Assembly: GCF_050624435.1 (NCBI RefSeq)
Contig: NC_134538.1
Location: forward strand, 128,446,937 to 128,510,936
DNA from: Tenrec ecaudatus
Lineage: Eukaryota > Chordata > Mammalia > Afrosoricida > Tenrecidae
Reading direction: 5' to 3'
DNA: 64,000 nucleotides
Under the pieces are notes generated by a model that saw only the letters and a program-made list of their open reading frames with translations, had not been told where the DNA came from and ran no database searches. Both the position numbers and the translations under genes were made by a program. Below, in pieces: positions 1 to 10,960 of this stretch (positions are counted from its first letter, which is position 1; the number at the start of each line of letters is the position of its first letter).

Positions 1-640
1 AATTATTATCATCTTCATATCTTACACCAACCACTGTCTCCCTTCGTTCGTGGTTTCTGTTGTTCGTCCTCTTGGGTGGGCTGTGTGTATGTGGTTATGT
101 GTCAATCATTGCGATGGGTTCCCACTTCCTGCTCTTCTCTCCCCACCTTCCTCCTACCCTCTTGGTATCAATACTCCCATCCCTGTTCCTGGATTCCTTG
201 TGTCCTGAGCTCTTATCTCTTATCTGTACCTGTGCACATGTTCCGATCTAGCCCTTGGTGAAAGGCAGGACTGGAGTCAGGATAGTGGGGAGTGAAGAAG
301 CCTCAAGGAACCATACGAATATTGTGTGTTACATTGGTCCTATATTGCACCCTGGTTGACTCAGCCCTTCCTTGTGACCCTTTAGCGAGGAGATGCCCAT
401 TGTCTATAGATGGGTTTGGGGTCTCTGATCCGACCCCCTCATTTTCAATGATACGGTTTTTTGGTTTGTTTGTTTTGTTGGTTTGGGTCTTCTGATGCCT
501 GTTGCCTAAACTCATCCAAACCTCATGATCACACTGGCTGGTGTGCTTCTTCCATATGGGCTTGTTGCTTCTCTGATAGATGACTGCTTGTTTAACTTCA
601 AGCCTTTAAGACCCCAGATACTATCTCACTGAGAGTCTAG
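1..640 (-). mobile_element. 2.1-kb non-coding retroposon family, copy A (3' part cut by window edge)
   Basis: On the minus strand this matches the middle of the element seen more completely at 28.3-30.4 kb: the CT-rich blocks, then the stretch read on the plus strand as 'tcaagcctttaagacccc' near 600, occur in the same order as at 5.5-6.3, 36.9-37.7 and 55.7-56.5 kb. The 3' end lies left of the window. Its wording around 90-120 resembles the 5.5-kb copy. Short ORFs here are incidental. Family membership is seen in the sequence; the family name is unknown to me. Confidence 0.8.
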
Positions 641-1239
641 TTATATGATTATTTGTGTGAAAAACAGTTGCTGAAACAATATGCACACTTGCTATTCAGG
701 AAACTAGATATTTAGTAACACATATATATAGCCTCTCCCTAAGATTTAGGTGGGTGGTCCTGAGAAAATTATGACCAACTATTTGAAACTGCACATTGCA
801 TGTTGCAAAATGAGAGTATGAAACACAGAGCCCCGCTCAGGCTGGTGTTGGTCATTTTGAAGAACTGTAATCTCTAGTCGTGTTACAGTTAAATTTAAGC
901 GGTCTATGATAAATGTGCTCATCACCATCGCACGAACAGCAGGCACAGCTACTGGGGGACGGGAGCACAGAAGCAGTGCTTCCCCTCTTTGCCCACTGTT
1001 TCCCCGAACAACAGCCACTTTGGACTCTCTTTTGATTAGCCCACCCCAGAAGATGGGTCTGCTCAGTAGTAGACACTCCCTGTGGCACATAGATAATAGA
1101 AGGAAGGTGGAAGAAGCCATGCACAGAACGCGACAATGGACCACATAGCTGCACACAGAGCAAGGCCTCCAGCCTATGCCTTGAATCAGTCCAAAAGCCA
1201 TAATCTATCTACATACGTATTTCCAACCACAAAACTACA
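641..1239. other. unassigned sequence
   Basis: No repeat family or gene recognised. A 140-codon open frame on the minus strand (779-1201) has no familiar domain, no signal peptide or conserved motif that I can see, and overlaps open frames on both strands, so it is not called as a gene. Confidence 0.5.
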
Positions 1240-2185
1240 CAAGGGCTAGGACACATTCCAGGAAAAGGAGGGAGAAATAGTGTGTTTAACTCTGTTCTCC
1301 TCCATCCCCCCAGATTAAGAAGTGTGGTCTAAAAATATCCTCAAAACTAGAACATGTAGGGAAAAGGAATTATATTTCCTTCCTTGTTCTTACATTTCAG
1401 CCTATTATACCAACCAATCCCCTTGTGTTTGTCTGGGTTGACTAGAGAAACAAATTCAACAGCACTCATATATGTGTCAGAGAGAACTTTATCTCAAAGA
1501 GAAATTGTATATTAAGAAAACATCCCAGCCCAGTCCACATCAAGTCCATAAGTCTGATATTAGCCAATATGTCCAATACAGATTCATAAATTCCTCTTCA
1601 GACTCAGCAGGACATGCAATGATATCCAATACAGGAAGATCACAGGTTGGTGGGTGAAACGTCTGTGGATCCAATGCCGGTGGAGGCATCTCAGAGATGG
1701 CCTGGGTCTCCAGGTGGATCCTCCACCTCTCCGAGAGTCTCAACAGCAGGAAAGTGAAGCAGAAAGTGAGTGGCAGGCTTTCAGGGAGAAAGAGACAAAG
1801 TTCCCAGAATCATCTTGTGAAGGCCACACCCATAAGGAGGCATCATCGGGCTGTGACCTAATTGACAGGCTAGACTCCACCCCTAGACCTATTTATCAAG
1901 TTGACATGAAATTATGTAACCACAACACCCTTCCTGAGTATTGATATAATAAAACTTAAATGAAGAATCTTTAAGAGTGTAGAAAAGAGAGAATTGTATA
2001 GTAATATTTGCTTTTAATATTGTTCTTAGATATAGCATTGATGGGTTATCAAACCACTTCTTACCTCTCTTTTCTTTTGTCCAATTATAATTAAGAATTT
2101 CCCTTGTGGCAACCTTTATGTGTGATTGTTGGTGGAATTTTCTGAAAGAGCAACCCAGTAGAGCCTAAGGGAACCTAGACTGCCC
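1240..2185 (+). repeat. local duplication block 1 (interrupted by an LTR)
   Basis: Pieces of this block reappear at 3.83-4.56 kb: 'attccagg..aaaggag', 'acatgtagg.aaaagga', 'aatctttaagagtg' and, in the other order, 'attataattaagaatttccc' followed by 'gttggtggaattttctgaaagag' in two parts. In block 1 the 'attataattaagaatt' segment follows the others; in block 2 it precedes them. The LTR at 1425-1927 splits block 1 only. Confidence 0.7.
1425..1927 (-). mobile_element. solo MaLR/ERVL-like LTR
   Basis: Read on the minus strand it starts TGT(T)GTGGTTACAT-like, has an early 'catgtcaacttgat' motif and ends near a 'tctctagtcaaccc' motif followed by ACA, the layout of MLT1-type MaLR LTRs. It is flanked by CCCTT on both sides (1420-1424 and 1928-1932), a 5-bp target duplication, and the related block at 4.46 kb has the uninterrupted site. 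Two relatives lie at 57.0-57.4 kb and 63.2-63.6 kb. No internal retroviral genes are present. MaLR assignment is from recalled consensus. Confidence 0.7.
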
Positions 2186-3830
2186 ACCAAGAACAAGCCC
2201 AGGCCTATGAATGATTCACAGCCTGAAGTTTAGCATCTCTACCTGAAAGAGCTTGTTCCCCTTAATATCTTCCAGAGGAGGAGAGCTTTCTACTCATATA
2301 GGCAGGGTGATGACACTCTATGTCCCGTATCAGCATGGATTAGCTACAGAAGGAGAAACCTGACCCGTGATCTCATGAGGGATTATGTGTATACACTCTA
2401 TCAGGGTGGAAATGAAACAGAGCAAGAGAGAGAAGTCACAGATTTGGACAGAGCAGGTGTGGAGGCTGTAAAATATTTTCGGACATTTTCCACAGCCCCT
2501 TGCTACCCCCTGCAGAAGACTCTCAGGTAGAGGAAGTTTGCAGCAAATCTCTTGCATGCAAATGCATAAAAGGCTGTGGAAACTGGTGGGGGAACAATAA
2601 ATACCCAAACAGGCCATGCTAGCTGAGAAGGTTTTCCTTCCTCCGAGGGGTTTCCTAATAAAATTCTCTCATGATAACCTAGGAAGTAAATCTTTCTTTT
2701 GGGAAGCCAAGAACCTAAATTCCAGTAACAGGTGTTATGGAATGGGCATACGGAAAGGAAGAAGTAGAAAACAAACAAACTTTATTATGATTCTTAACCT
2801 TCTCAACCTTGCTGATTTCTTCCCGATATAATTAGTTGTATTAGAATGCCTGCAATGTATTTGTAGTATATATCTCAATAAAGACTATGAAGAGGAAAGG
2901 GAAGAAGACGAGAAGAAAGGAAAATCAGAAGCGAGAGGAGGAAAAATATAAATGGAGGAAAAAGCAGAGAAGAAAAAGGCAAATTGTGGTTGAGACTAGC
3001 TCATGCGGTGCCCAGCCTGCGATTCTGAGATTCGGAGCAAGGCAATCAGAGGACTTAAATAAACATGTCATAAACTGCCTCAATAAATCATGAAGATCAT
3101 TATGAGTTCTCTCACCATCAAAACATCCACTTGGATCTCCTGTTTGTTCCCTGAATTATTCATGTAGCTCCTGTAGTCGATCCATTTATGGGGCACCACT
3201 GAATTGGGCATTGTCATGCTTCGCTCGGAGAAGCCAATGAATAGAAGACAGCTATGGGAGGAAATCTGGAAAGTTGTTTCAGTTCATTAAAAAAACAACA
3301 AAACCCCGTCTCTGAAACATAAATAACAACTCGTATAAATGGAAGGGCACTTATCCTCTTCACTTTCTTTGTGTGCTAATAACTCTGAAAGTAAGCTCTG
3401 GCTGCAGAGTCACAAAAGCTTATAAAAATAACAATATATTGAGTCTCTGCCAAACAGAAAACTCCTTGACCACATTCTAGTTTCTTGATTCGGCTTTTCA
3501 ACCATTCTGCGAGGAGATAAGTATACACGGATGGTTAACACGATTTCAGCGGAGATCAATATGTACTTATTTCCTGGTTGAATTTCATTTTTCAAAGAAA
3601 TCCTGCATTGAAAAGGCCATCGCTGACTTGTCTGCAGCACTGCGGGCCGTGCTAACGACCAGCCCTTTGAAGTTGACGCTCCCAGAGCGACCACTGGAGG
3701 GAGCTCTGACTTCACCACAGAACTGGGGCCCGGCCTTGGTTCTCAGACTTCATACACCTCCACAGGACTACCCTTGAACCCCATTAGCATCAATATTCAA
3801 TATGAAAAATGTCTGGAAAATAACAGTTTC
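2186..3830. other. unassigned sequence with a purine-rich tract
   Basis: No gene or named repeat recognised. Positions about 2885-2985 are strongly A/G-rich (AAGAAGG-type), which produces an open frame of low-complexity Lys/Arg/Glu that is not evidence of coding. The rest is ordinary AT-rich intergenic sequence. Confidence 0.5.
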
Positions 3831-3831
3831 C

Positions 3832-3981
3832 TTTTCTTTTGTCTCATTATAATTAAGAATTTCCCCTGCACAACCTTTATGTGGGACTGTTGGTGGAATT
3901 TTCTGAAAGAGCCAACCCAGTAGATCCTAAGAGCCTGCTAGGATCAATTCCAGGTAAAGGAGTGAGAAATAATGTGCTTCA

Positions 3982-4012
<31 letters not shown>

Positions 4013-4560
4013 CACACACACAGACACACAGACACACAGACACACACAGACACATAGACACACACACAGACACACAGACACACACAGACACACACACAGT
4101 CACACACACAGACACACAGACACACACAGACACACACACAGTCACACACACAGACACACAGACACACAGATACACACACAGTCACACACACAGACACACA
4201 GATACACACACAGACACACAGACACACACAGTCACACACAGACACACACACAGTCACACAGACACACAGACACACAGACACACACACAGTCACACACACA
4301 GACACATACAGACACGGACAAACACACAGGCACACAGACACACACACAGACACACACACAGGCACACGCACAGACACACACAGAGACACACGCACACACA
4401 GCTACAACATGTAGGAAAAAGGAGTTATGTTTTTTGGGGGTCCTTTCATTTCAGTCTGCTAAAACACCAATCCCTTCCTGGGTGTTTTTATAATGAAACA
4501 TAAATTAGCAATCTTTAAGAGTGAAGTAGAAGAGAGAGAAATGTTACCTTATCACCTGTC
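3832..4560 (+). repeat. local duplication block 2 (with CA-tract expansion)
   Basis: Paralogous to 1240-2185 but with the segments in permuted order. The region 4440-4490 ('caatcccttcctgggtg') is the LTR-free counterpart of the site occupied by the LTR in block 1, while the CA-rich microsatellite sits where block 1 has none. The block therefore dates the LTR insertion and the microsatellite expansion relative to the duplication. Confidence 0.7.
3983..4400 (+). repeat. compound (CA)n/(CAGACA)n/(CAGTCA)n tandem repeat
   Basis: About 415 bp made almost wholly of CA dinucleotides regularly interrupted by AGAC and AGTC, giving higher-order units of about 20-40 bp, e.g. 'cagtcacacacacagacaca' recurring. 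It is open in several frames on both strands (Thr/His or Val/Cys/Ser repeats), which is a by-product of the repeat. It starts at a plain (CA)n run and degrades rightwards into GGCACA and CGCACA variants. Confidence 0.95.
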
Positions 4561-5340
4561 ACTTTTGCTTACAAAGACATCACCACTAATCAGTGTTGAC
4601 AATATTTAAAGTAGTCAGCAACGCATGATTCGATGCTGTGAGAAGCTCTCTGTCCACTTAGCATGAAAAGAAATGCATTTTATCCTGCCTCTCCCATGTC
4701 CGTCCATGGTTACAATGTAGACCCACAGCGAGCAGAGCATTTGCAGACGGGCAGGCTGACTCTCAGGACAGTCTGGTTCTGAGGATCCCCTGAAGACCTT
4801 GCTCTCGGGCAGGTCTGGACGCTGTGAGAAAGTGCGGATGACATTCATGGCTCCCATCTCGAGTGACTGTCCCTTACCGGGCTTCACAATTTCATGGAAA
4901 CACTTGGTTATCTTTCCACTCCATTGTTTTCCATCAAACGTTTTTGAAGTGTCCTGGTGTGTGCTTGTGTTGTATCCCGTCAGACCTCCCAATAAGGAAG
5001 GTAAGCACAGGTAGCTGAGTCACGTTTACTAAGATGTAGTGAACAAGCTCACATGTTTCAGCACATGAGAGATTCTGCTTCCGACTACGGCTGGCACTTG
5101 TCTCTTTCCCAATCTTCCAGCACTTTCCTATCTATTGAAAACTTCTTTTCAAATCTACACTCCCTGACAGAGTACCCAGTAAGCGAGTGAAAAAGATGGG
5201 GAAGGGCTCACTCCAGTGGAGGAAACACACACGTCAGCACATGCTTACCTAGCTTGTTGGGCCATCTGTCACAGGCTGCACCAGCCTGGCGAGGTTGCTT
5301 CCTATCTTGTGCAGCTACATCTTCTGTTTGACAGAATCCT
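4561..5340. other. unassigned sequence
   Basis: No recognised repeat or coding motif. A 125-codon minus-strand open frame (4615-4992) and smaller overlapping ones show no familiar domain and are not called. Confidence 0.5.
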
Positions 5341-5344
5341 GGGC

Positions 5345-5470
5345 TGGGAATGTGAACCCACCAGCCGCTCGGTGGAAGGAGGAGCTAAATCCTTTGGTGA
5401 AGATTTCCAGTCTTGGGATCGGAGCGAGCAGTCCGAATCCTCTACACAGTGCTTGGGCATTCTATAAAAA
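5345..5470 (+). mobile_element. diverged AfroSINE fragment
   Basis: 'acccaccagccgctcggtgg' matches the AfroSINE box after the tRNA-derived head, followed by 'gaagatttccagtcttgg', a diverged form of the usual 'aaagatttacagccttgg', and an A/C-rich tail with AACAATAACAAC. Old and partial; the tRNA-like head is not clear. Confidence 0.5.
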
Positions 5471-5537
5471 CAATAACAACAAAAACTCCCCCTTATAGTT
5501 CATTCATTCATTTATGTATTTATTGATTTATTTTTTA

Positions 5538-6470
5538 CATCACTTTGTGTCAAGCACATTTGTACATATTTTGCCATCATAATTTCCAAACATTTTTTTT
5601 CTACTTGAGCTCTTGGTATCAGATCATTTTTCTTCCTCCCTCATGAACCCTTGCTAATTTATAAATTATATTTTTTTATGTCTTACACTGTTTGCCTTCA
5701 CCCACTTCTTAGTTGTTCATCCCCCTGCGAGGGGGTTATATGTCAATCATTGTGATCGGTAACCCCTTCTCCGCCCACCTTCCGCTTCCACTCCTGGTAA
5801 TACTACTCCCATGATTGGTCCTGAGAGGTTTATCTGTCCTGGATTCCCTGTGTTGTGAGCTCTTATCTGTAGCAGTGTATATGCTCTGGTCTAGCTGGAT
5901 TTGTAACGTAAATTGGGGTCATGATAGTGTTGGAAAGGAAGTATGAAAGAATTACAGGAAAGTTGTATATTCTGCTGGTGCTATGCTGTGCCTTGACTGG
6001 CTTGTCTCTTCCTTGTGACCCTTCTGAAAGGGGATGTCCAGTTATCTACAGATGGGCTTTGGGTCTCCACTCTGTTCTTCCCCTCATTCACATCAATATG
6101 ATTTTTCATTCTCAATCTTTGATGTCTGATACCTGATCCCATAGACACCCCATGATCACACAGGCCGGTGTGCTTTTTCCATGTGGCTTTGTTGCTTCTC
6201 AGCTAGATGGCCCCTTATTTGTCTTCACACCTTAAAGACCCAGACGCTTTATCTTTTGATAGTCAGGCACCATCAGCAATCTTTACCACATTTACTTACG
6301 CACCCATTTTGTCTTAAGCAATCGAGTTGTTAGGAAGGTGAGCATCACAGAGTGCCAGGTTGTTAGAACAAAGTGTTCTTGCATTGAGGGAGTACTTGAG
6401 TAGAGGCCCAACGTCCATCTGCTACCTTAATATTTAACATATAAATATATGTACATAGATCTGTTTAACA
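5538..6470 (-). mobile_element. 2.1-kb retroposon family, copy B (single-module type)
   Basis: On the minus strand the 3' end lies near 5538 and the copy reads through the CT-rich blocks, the 'aatttataaat' motif, 'agctagatgg' (near 6203) and the 'gtgagcatcac' motif near 6337. The 247-bp duplicated module of other copies is absent. Its 3' region has the 'tgtgtcaagcacatttgtac' version, as in the 28-kb copy. The 5' end is truncated at about 6.47 kb. Confidence 0.8.
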
Positions 6471-6693
6471 ACAACTCTTACAAGTAATTATATTTAGGGT
6501 TTATACCTGAGATTCATCAACATTCACCAAAACTTCTGTGTTTTACTAAAAACCAAAACATTTTTTCACAACTTTCTCCAGGGATACAAGCTTCCCCCTC
6601 TCACTTCTTACCTGGTCCTTTTACAGTTGGATCCAAGAACTAGGTAAAGCCTGTAGTGGTGCTCTGAAAGGTAAGCTTGTTTCTTGCTCTTTA

Positions 6694-6706
6694 TAAAAAC
6701 AAAGCA
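6694..6706 (+). repeat. candidate target-site duplication (left) of the 6.7-9.4 kb insertion
   Basis: 'aaaacaaagca' at 6696-6706 recurs at 9385-9395, just after the third tandem 3' tail. The match is 11 bp but A-rich, so it is suggestive only. Confidence 0.4.
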
Positions 6707-7923
6707 TCATGTCTCATAGTAGGGCCAGCCATGTTCTCTCTGTGGACTGGCTGCTCTACTCAGGAACATCATCATCACGGCCTGGTGGGCCAGGCTGTGC
6801 TCCACTCTCTCCTCCTGCCCCTTCATCTGCTCCCGTGTGCTCTGATCAAATATGTCCATCTTCCAGAGCTGCAGAGTCAATGTCGTCCTTTGGAACAAAT
6901 TCTTTTCGGGGGAGGGGCAGGATTCCACTTAATTTATGGTGCTGGGGCCAGCCTCCCAGACCTCTCCACCGGTTCCCTCCTCCACGCTGGGATATTACAT
7001 TCACACCTTGCGACACTGGGTTGGTGACTAAGGGCGATACAGGGGACAGCACCGGAGACACAGTGTGGGAATTGCACCTGACCTGATCCCACCACACCGA
7101 GGCAAATCACTGGGGGAGTGCAGCAGAACAGCAAGGGAATGGAGTGGCAAGGTCCCCAGGGAATGCTGAAAGTGGACTTTGGGGCCAGGGCGTGGTGCCC
7201 CAACAGACTGGACTGGAAAACGCTCCTAAGGGCCAGCAAACGATCCCTGAACTAACTACAAGCTTTTCTCTTGTGAACTGTTTTGTTCTGTTCTTTGTCA
7301 GTGGTTTGTTTTTGTTGTTTTGTTGTCTGGTTGTATACTGTTGCTTTGTTTTCCTCCGTCTAGTTTTCGTGCATGTTAGTGACTCCACAGGTCTGTCTGA
7401 ATAGGACAGGCTTGATGAACTATCTGGAGGAAAAACAACGGGACCGACAGTTCCGGGGGGACTTGGGGTGGGGGGGTAGGGGGGGGGTAAGGAAGTGGTG
7501 TTAACAAACCCAGGGACAAGGGAAAAACATGGGACCCCAAATGGTAGAGAAGGGGGAGTGGCAGGCCTGGTGGGAAATGATCAAGGGTAAGGTTGCTTAG
7601 AGAAGAGGTATACTCTAGCCCAGGTGGCGATGAAGCATGGTAGTAGGGCAGGAGGAAAGTCAAGGGAGATGGAGGAAAGAGCTAGGAGTCAAAGGGCATT
7701 CATGGAGGTCTAGACAAAGACATGTACATGCAAATATATATAGGAGGATGGGGAAATAGATCTATGTGTCTATATTTATAGGTCAAGTATTAAGGTGGCA
7801 GAAGGACCTTGGGCCTCTACTCAAACACTCCCTCAATGCATGAATACCTTCTTTTATTAAATTGGAACTCTACGATGCTCACTCTCCCGACACAACGGCT
7901 GGAGCCAAAGTGGGTGAACAAGT

Positions 7924-8417
7924 AAATGTGGTGAAGAAAGCTGATGGTGCCCGGCTATCAAAAGAGATAGTGACTGGGGTCTTAAAGGCTTGAAGATAAA
8001 CAAGCGGCCATCTAGCTCAGAAGCAACAAAGTCCACATGGAAGAACACACCAGCCTGTGTGATCGAGTGGTCCCAAAGGGATCAGTTACCAGGCATCAAA
8101 GAACAAAAAATCATATCATTGACTGCACACCTCCATGATAGGATCGCTGAAGACAAATGGGTGCATAAGCAAATGTGGTGAAGAAAGCTGATGGTGCCCG
8201 GCTATCAAAAGAGATAGTGTCTGGGGTCTTAAAGGCTTGAAGGTGAACAAGGGGCCATCTAGCTCAGAAGCAAAGAAGCACACATGGAAGAAGCACACCG
8301 GCCAGTGCGATCACGAGGTGCCAAAGAACCAGGTATAAGGCATCATGCAAAAAAAAAAAAGATATAAGTGCGTGTATGTATATGTATATATGTATGTGTA
8401 TATATGTATATATATAT
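7924..8417 (+). repeat. 247-bp module in tandem duplicate within copy C
   Basis: 'aaatgtggtgaagaaagctg' begins at 7924 and again at 8171, a period of 247 bp, followed in both by the 'gtcttaaaggcttgaag' and 'ccatctagctcagaag' motifs. The same period separates the two modules in the 55.7-56.7 kb copy (56439 and 56686), so the duplication was inherited through the family rather than formed here. Confidence 0.85.
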
Positions 8418-8422
8418 ATCAT
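8360..8422 (+). repeat. (TATG/TA)n microsatellite inside copy C
   Basis: After an A-run at 8348-8360 there is a T/A/G-rich run built on 'tatgtatatatg' units that ends in 'tatatatat'. It interrupts the second 247-bp module and is not seen in sister copies. Confidence 0.8.
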
Positions 8423-9079
8423 ATCAAATGAAGGGGGAAGTGCAGAGTGGAGACCCAAGGCCCAAGTGTCAGCCAATGGAGATCCCCTCATAGAGGGGTT
8501 TAGGAGAGGAGATGGGTTAATTAGGGTGTGAGGTAGTATCGATGAAGAACACAGCTTTCCCCCAGATCCTGGATGCTTCCTCCCCCCAACTACCATGATC
8601 CGAATTCTACCTTGCAGGGCTGGATAGGACAGAGGCTGTACACTGGTACATATGAGGGTTGGAGGTACAGGGAATCCAGGGTGGATGATACTTTCAGGAC
8701 CAAGGGTGTGAGGGACGATGCTGGGAGAGTGGAGGGTGAGTGGGTTGGAAAGGGGGAACTGATTACAAGGACCCACATGTGACCTCTTCCCTGGGAGAGG
8801 GACAGCAGAGAAGGGGGGAAGGGAAACTCCGGATAGGGCAAGATATGACAAAATAACGATGTATAAATTACCAAGGGCATATGAGGGAGTGGGGAATGGG
8901 GAGGGAGGGGGAAAAAAAAAGAGGACCTGATGCAAGGGGCTTAAGTGGAGAGCAAATGCCTTGAGAGTGATTGGGGCAGGGAATGTATGGATGTGCTTTA
9001 TACAATTGATGTATGTATATGTATGGATTGTGGTAAGAGTTGTATGAGTCCCTAATAAAATGTAAAAGAAGAAAAGAGA

Positions 9080-9200
9080 AAAAAATGATTAGGGCAAAGA
9101 CTGTACAGATGTGCTTTATACAATTGATGTATGTATATGTATGAACTGTGAAAAGAATTGTATCAGCCCCAATAAATTGTTAAAATAAATAAATTAATTA
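9080..9200 (+). mobile_element. second tandem 3' tail of the 2.1-kb family
   Basis: Repeats only the last ~100 bp of the element ('gtgctttatacaattgatgt' as in the first tail at 8991) and ends in AATAAATTG plus an A/T-rich tract. It follows directly on the A-rich tail of copy C. Confidence 0.8.
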
Positions 9201-9269
9201 ATTAAAAAATACATAAATAAAAATAAAACAAAAAATGGTTTGAATAAAATAAAATGGACAAATTGAAAA

Positions 9270-9384
9270 AAAAAAGAAAATGATGATGGCAACATATGTA
9301 CAAATGTGCATGACACAATGGAAGCATGTATGGATGGTGATTAGAGCTGCACGAGCCCCCAATAAAATGATTAAAAAAGAAAAA
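9270..9384 (+). mobile_element. third tandem 3' tail of the 2.1-kb family (other subfamily)
   Basis: Again the last ~100 bp, but in the version 'gatgatggcaaca' / 'catgacacaatgg' seen in the 28-kb copy, ending 'cccccaataaaatgatt' and an A-rich run with AAACAAAGC. Its different subfamily wording shows that it is not simply a duplication of the two preceding tails. Confidence 0.8.
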
Positions 9385-9395
9385 AAAACAAAGCA

Positions 9396-10960
9396 AAACA
9401 AAAACAACTTTCTTCAACATTTGGCCAGGCCTGGTAGAATTTTGGTTTCTGAAGCACGCTAGGGTATCATTGCACTGAGTTTTGATAGGCAAGGTATTAC
9501 CCCCAAGCCAAGGCCATCTTCATAATCTTTGAGGCCTAATGTTAAAGAAAATAATCATTAAGAATTTCAAGACAGTAACATCAGAGCATTAAGCCAAGCA
9601 CAAGGCCCTTCTGAACGCAGGCCTTCCATGACTCCTAGCTCACATCCTGGGAAACCCGTCGTACACTGATCAGCAAATACCCAAGTTTCGATCTGACAAA
9701 TGGAGGGGGCTAGGCTGGACTTCAGGATTAGATTATCATCCACTGACTAATGCAATTTAACACAATAAAATAAAAATCACCCCTGCCAGCTTATTTTGTG
9801 CAAGGTAAGAAATAGTGTCAACACAGAAGCTGTGATTGTGTTTGGGCCAAGAACTGAGAAGGATAATTAAGTCATTTGTTTTGGAAGGAATGCCGTGGGA
9901 AGGGGAAGTATTGAAATGCTCTGATGATTTTGTTTATCTGAATTATATTTTTGAATCTGATAAGGTAAAATGGTTTTCTTCAAGTCATTGTAAGAAACGG
10001 GAAAACCAATTGATGAGGCAAGCAACGGAACCAAGACTGAGGAGAAATTTTCTCTCTGCTTTTTCAAATTAGTCATTTTTGTCTTATTCTAAATATATTG
10101 TTTCAGTGAGAGAAAATTACTTTGGAAATAAGTACCTTCTTTTGGATACTTTGTCCTTTCCAACCAACCTCAAGGATTTTTTTCACTCCAACAATAATCA
10201 TTGTTTCGCATTGATTGACTTTATGACAGTTTTATAATGTTCATTGCCTGAGATCTGGAGGAAGACAATTTGTAGCTGTGAACTTGCTTTCCTTTCTCAA
10301 CAGAATGTAACTTGCTGGCATCTGAAAGGCTTCAGAGAGCTATCACCCTCCCCCTATGCCCTGGTGCCTGAGAAGGCGGTCCACACAGCCAGTTTGGAGT
10401 AAAGGAAGTTCTGGTTTGTTCTTTTTAGCAGTTTCCTGCCCCCTTCTCTCAGGTTCTGTGTTTTAAAATCCTCTCAGGGCTAGCTCCAGTCCCTGGACAC
10501 ATGTTTCCTTTTTAATTTTCAGTTCTCCCTTTTTGTTACATAGCGCTTCTGCTAGACCAAGTGTTGTTGATTTATGTTTATAGGTTGACTATGTGCATGG
10601 GATAACCTTCTTAGATTTATTGCTTTTCCTTATGAACTACCGTTATTAGAAAATTTAAACCAAATGAATGTCTCAAAAGTAGAATTTATACTATGGGGAA
10701 GACCAGAAAGAGAGCTGACTTGGGTAAAAAGAATGAGAGGGTTCACCTTAATAAAATTGCTTTCTTTTTTCTTCCTTCTTCCCTTCCTCCCTCCCTCCCT
10801 TGCCTCCTCCTTCCTCTGTAAGTAAAGGCAATCTTAATCTTAAGTGATTACATCTTGTCCCTTTGCAGTCAAGTGTGTTTTCTGACCAAAGATAACATGG
10901 AGATGTTAAACAGAAGAATCCAAAGGAAGATCTTAATTAATGCTCTTATCCTCTGTTCGC
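9396..10960. other. unassigned sequence
   Basis: No gene or named family recognised. A CT-rich run lies at about 10765-10820 (cttcc/ctccc units). The open frame at 9836-10072 shows no known domain. Confidence 0.5.

Larger units (their letters stand above)
6707..9062 (+). mobile_element. 2.1-kb retroposon family, copy C with inverted 5' segment
   Basis: From about 7015 to 9062 this runs in the same order as the 28.3-30.4 kb copy ('ggggacagcaccggagacac', the GT-rich stretch near 7270-7370, the G-rich stretch near 7460-7500, AATAAA at 9055). The segment 6707-7014 matches the upstream part of the same element (28.4-28.7 kb) but as its reverse complement, so the 5' part is inverted relative to the rest. 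That is the twin-priming structure typical of LINE-machinery retrotransposition. There is no coding capacity: the longest frame (223 codons, minus strand, 8264-8935) is antisense. It carries the 247-bp module twice (7924-8417). Confidence 0.85.

Noticed and set aside
779..1201. 140-codon minus-strand frame with hydrophobic start
   Set aside because: No recognisable domain, overlapping open frames on both strands, no splice or promoter context.
3983..4400. CRISPR-like spacing of CAGTCA/CAGACA units
   Set aside because: Units are short, spacers are themselves CA repeats, and the DNA is mammalian.
3927..4493. Long frames of Thr/His and Val/Cys/Ser repeats
   Set aside because: Products of the CA/CAGACA microsatellite; open in several frames on both strands.
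8264..8935. 223-codon open frame on the minus strand, the longest in the window
   Set aside because: It is antisense to the non-coding 2.1-kb retroposon and not conserved in sister copies at 28-30, 36.9 and 55.7 kb.
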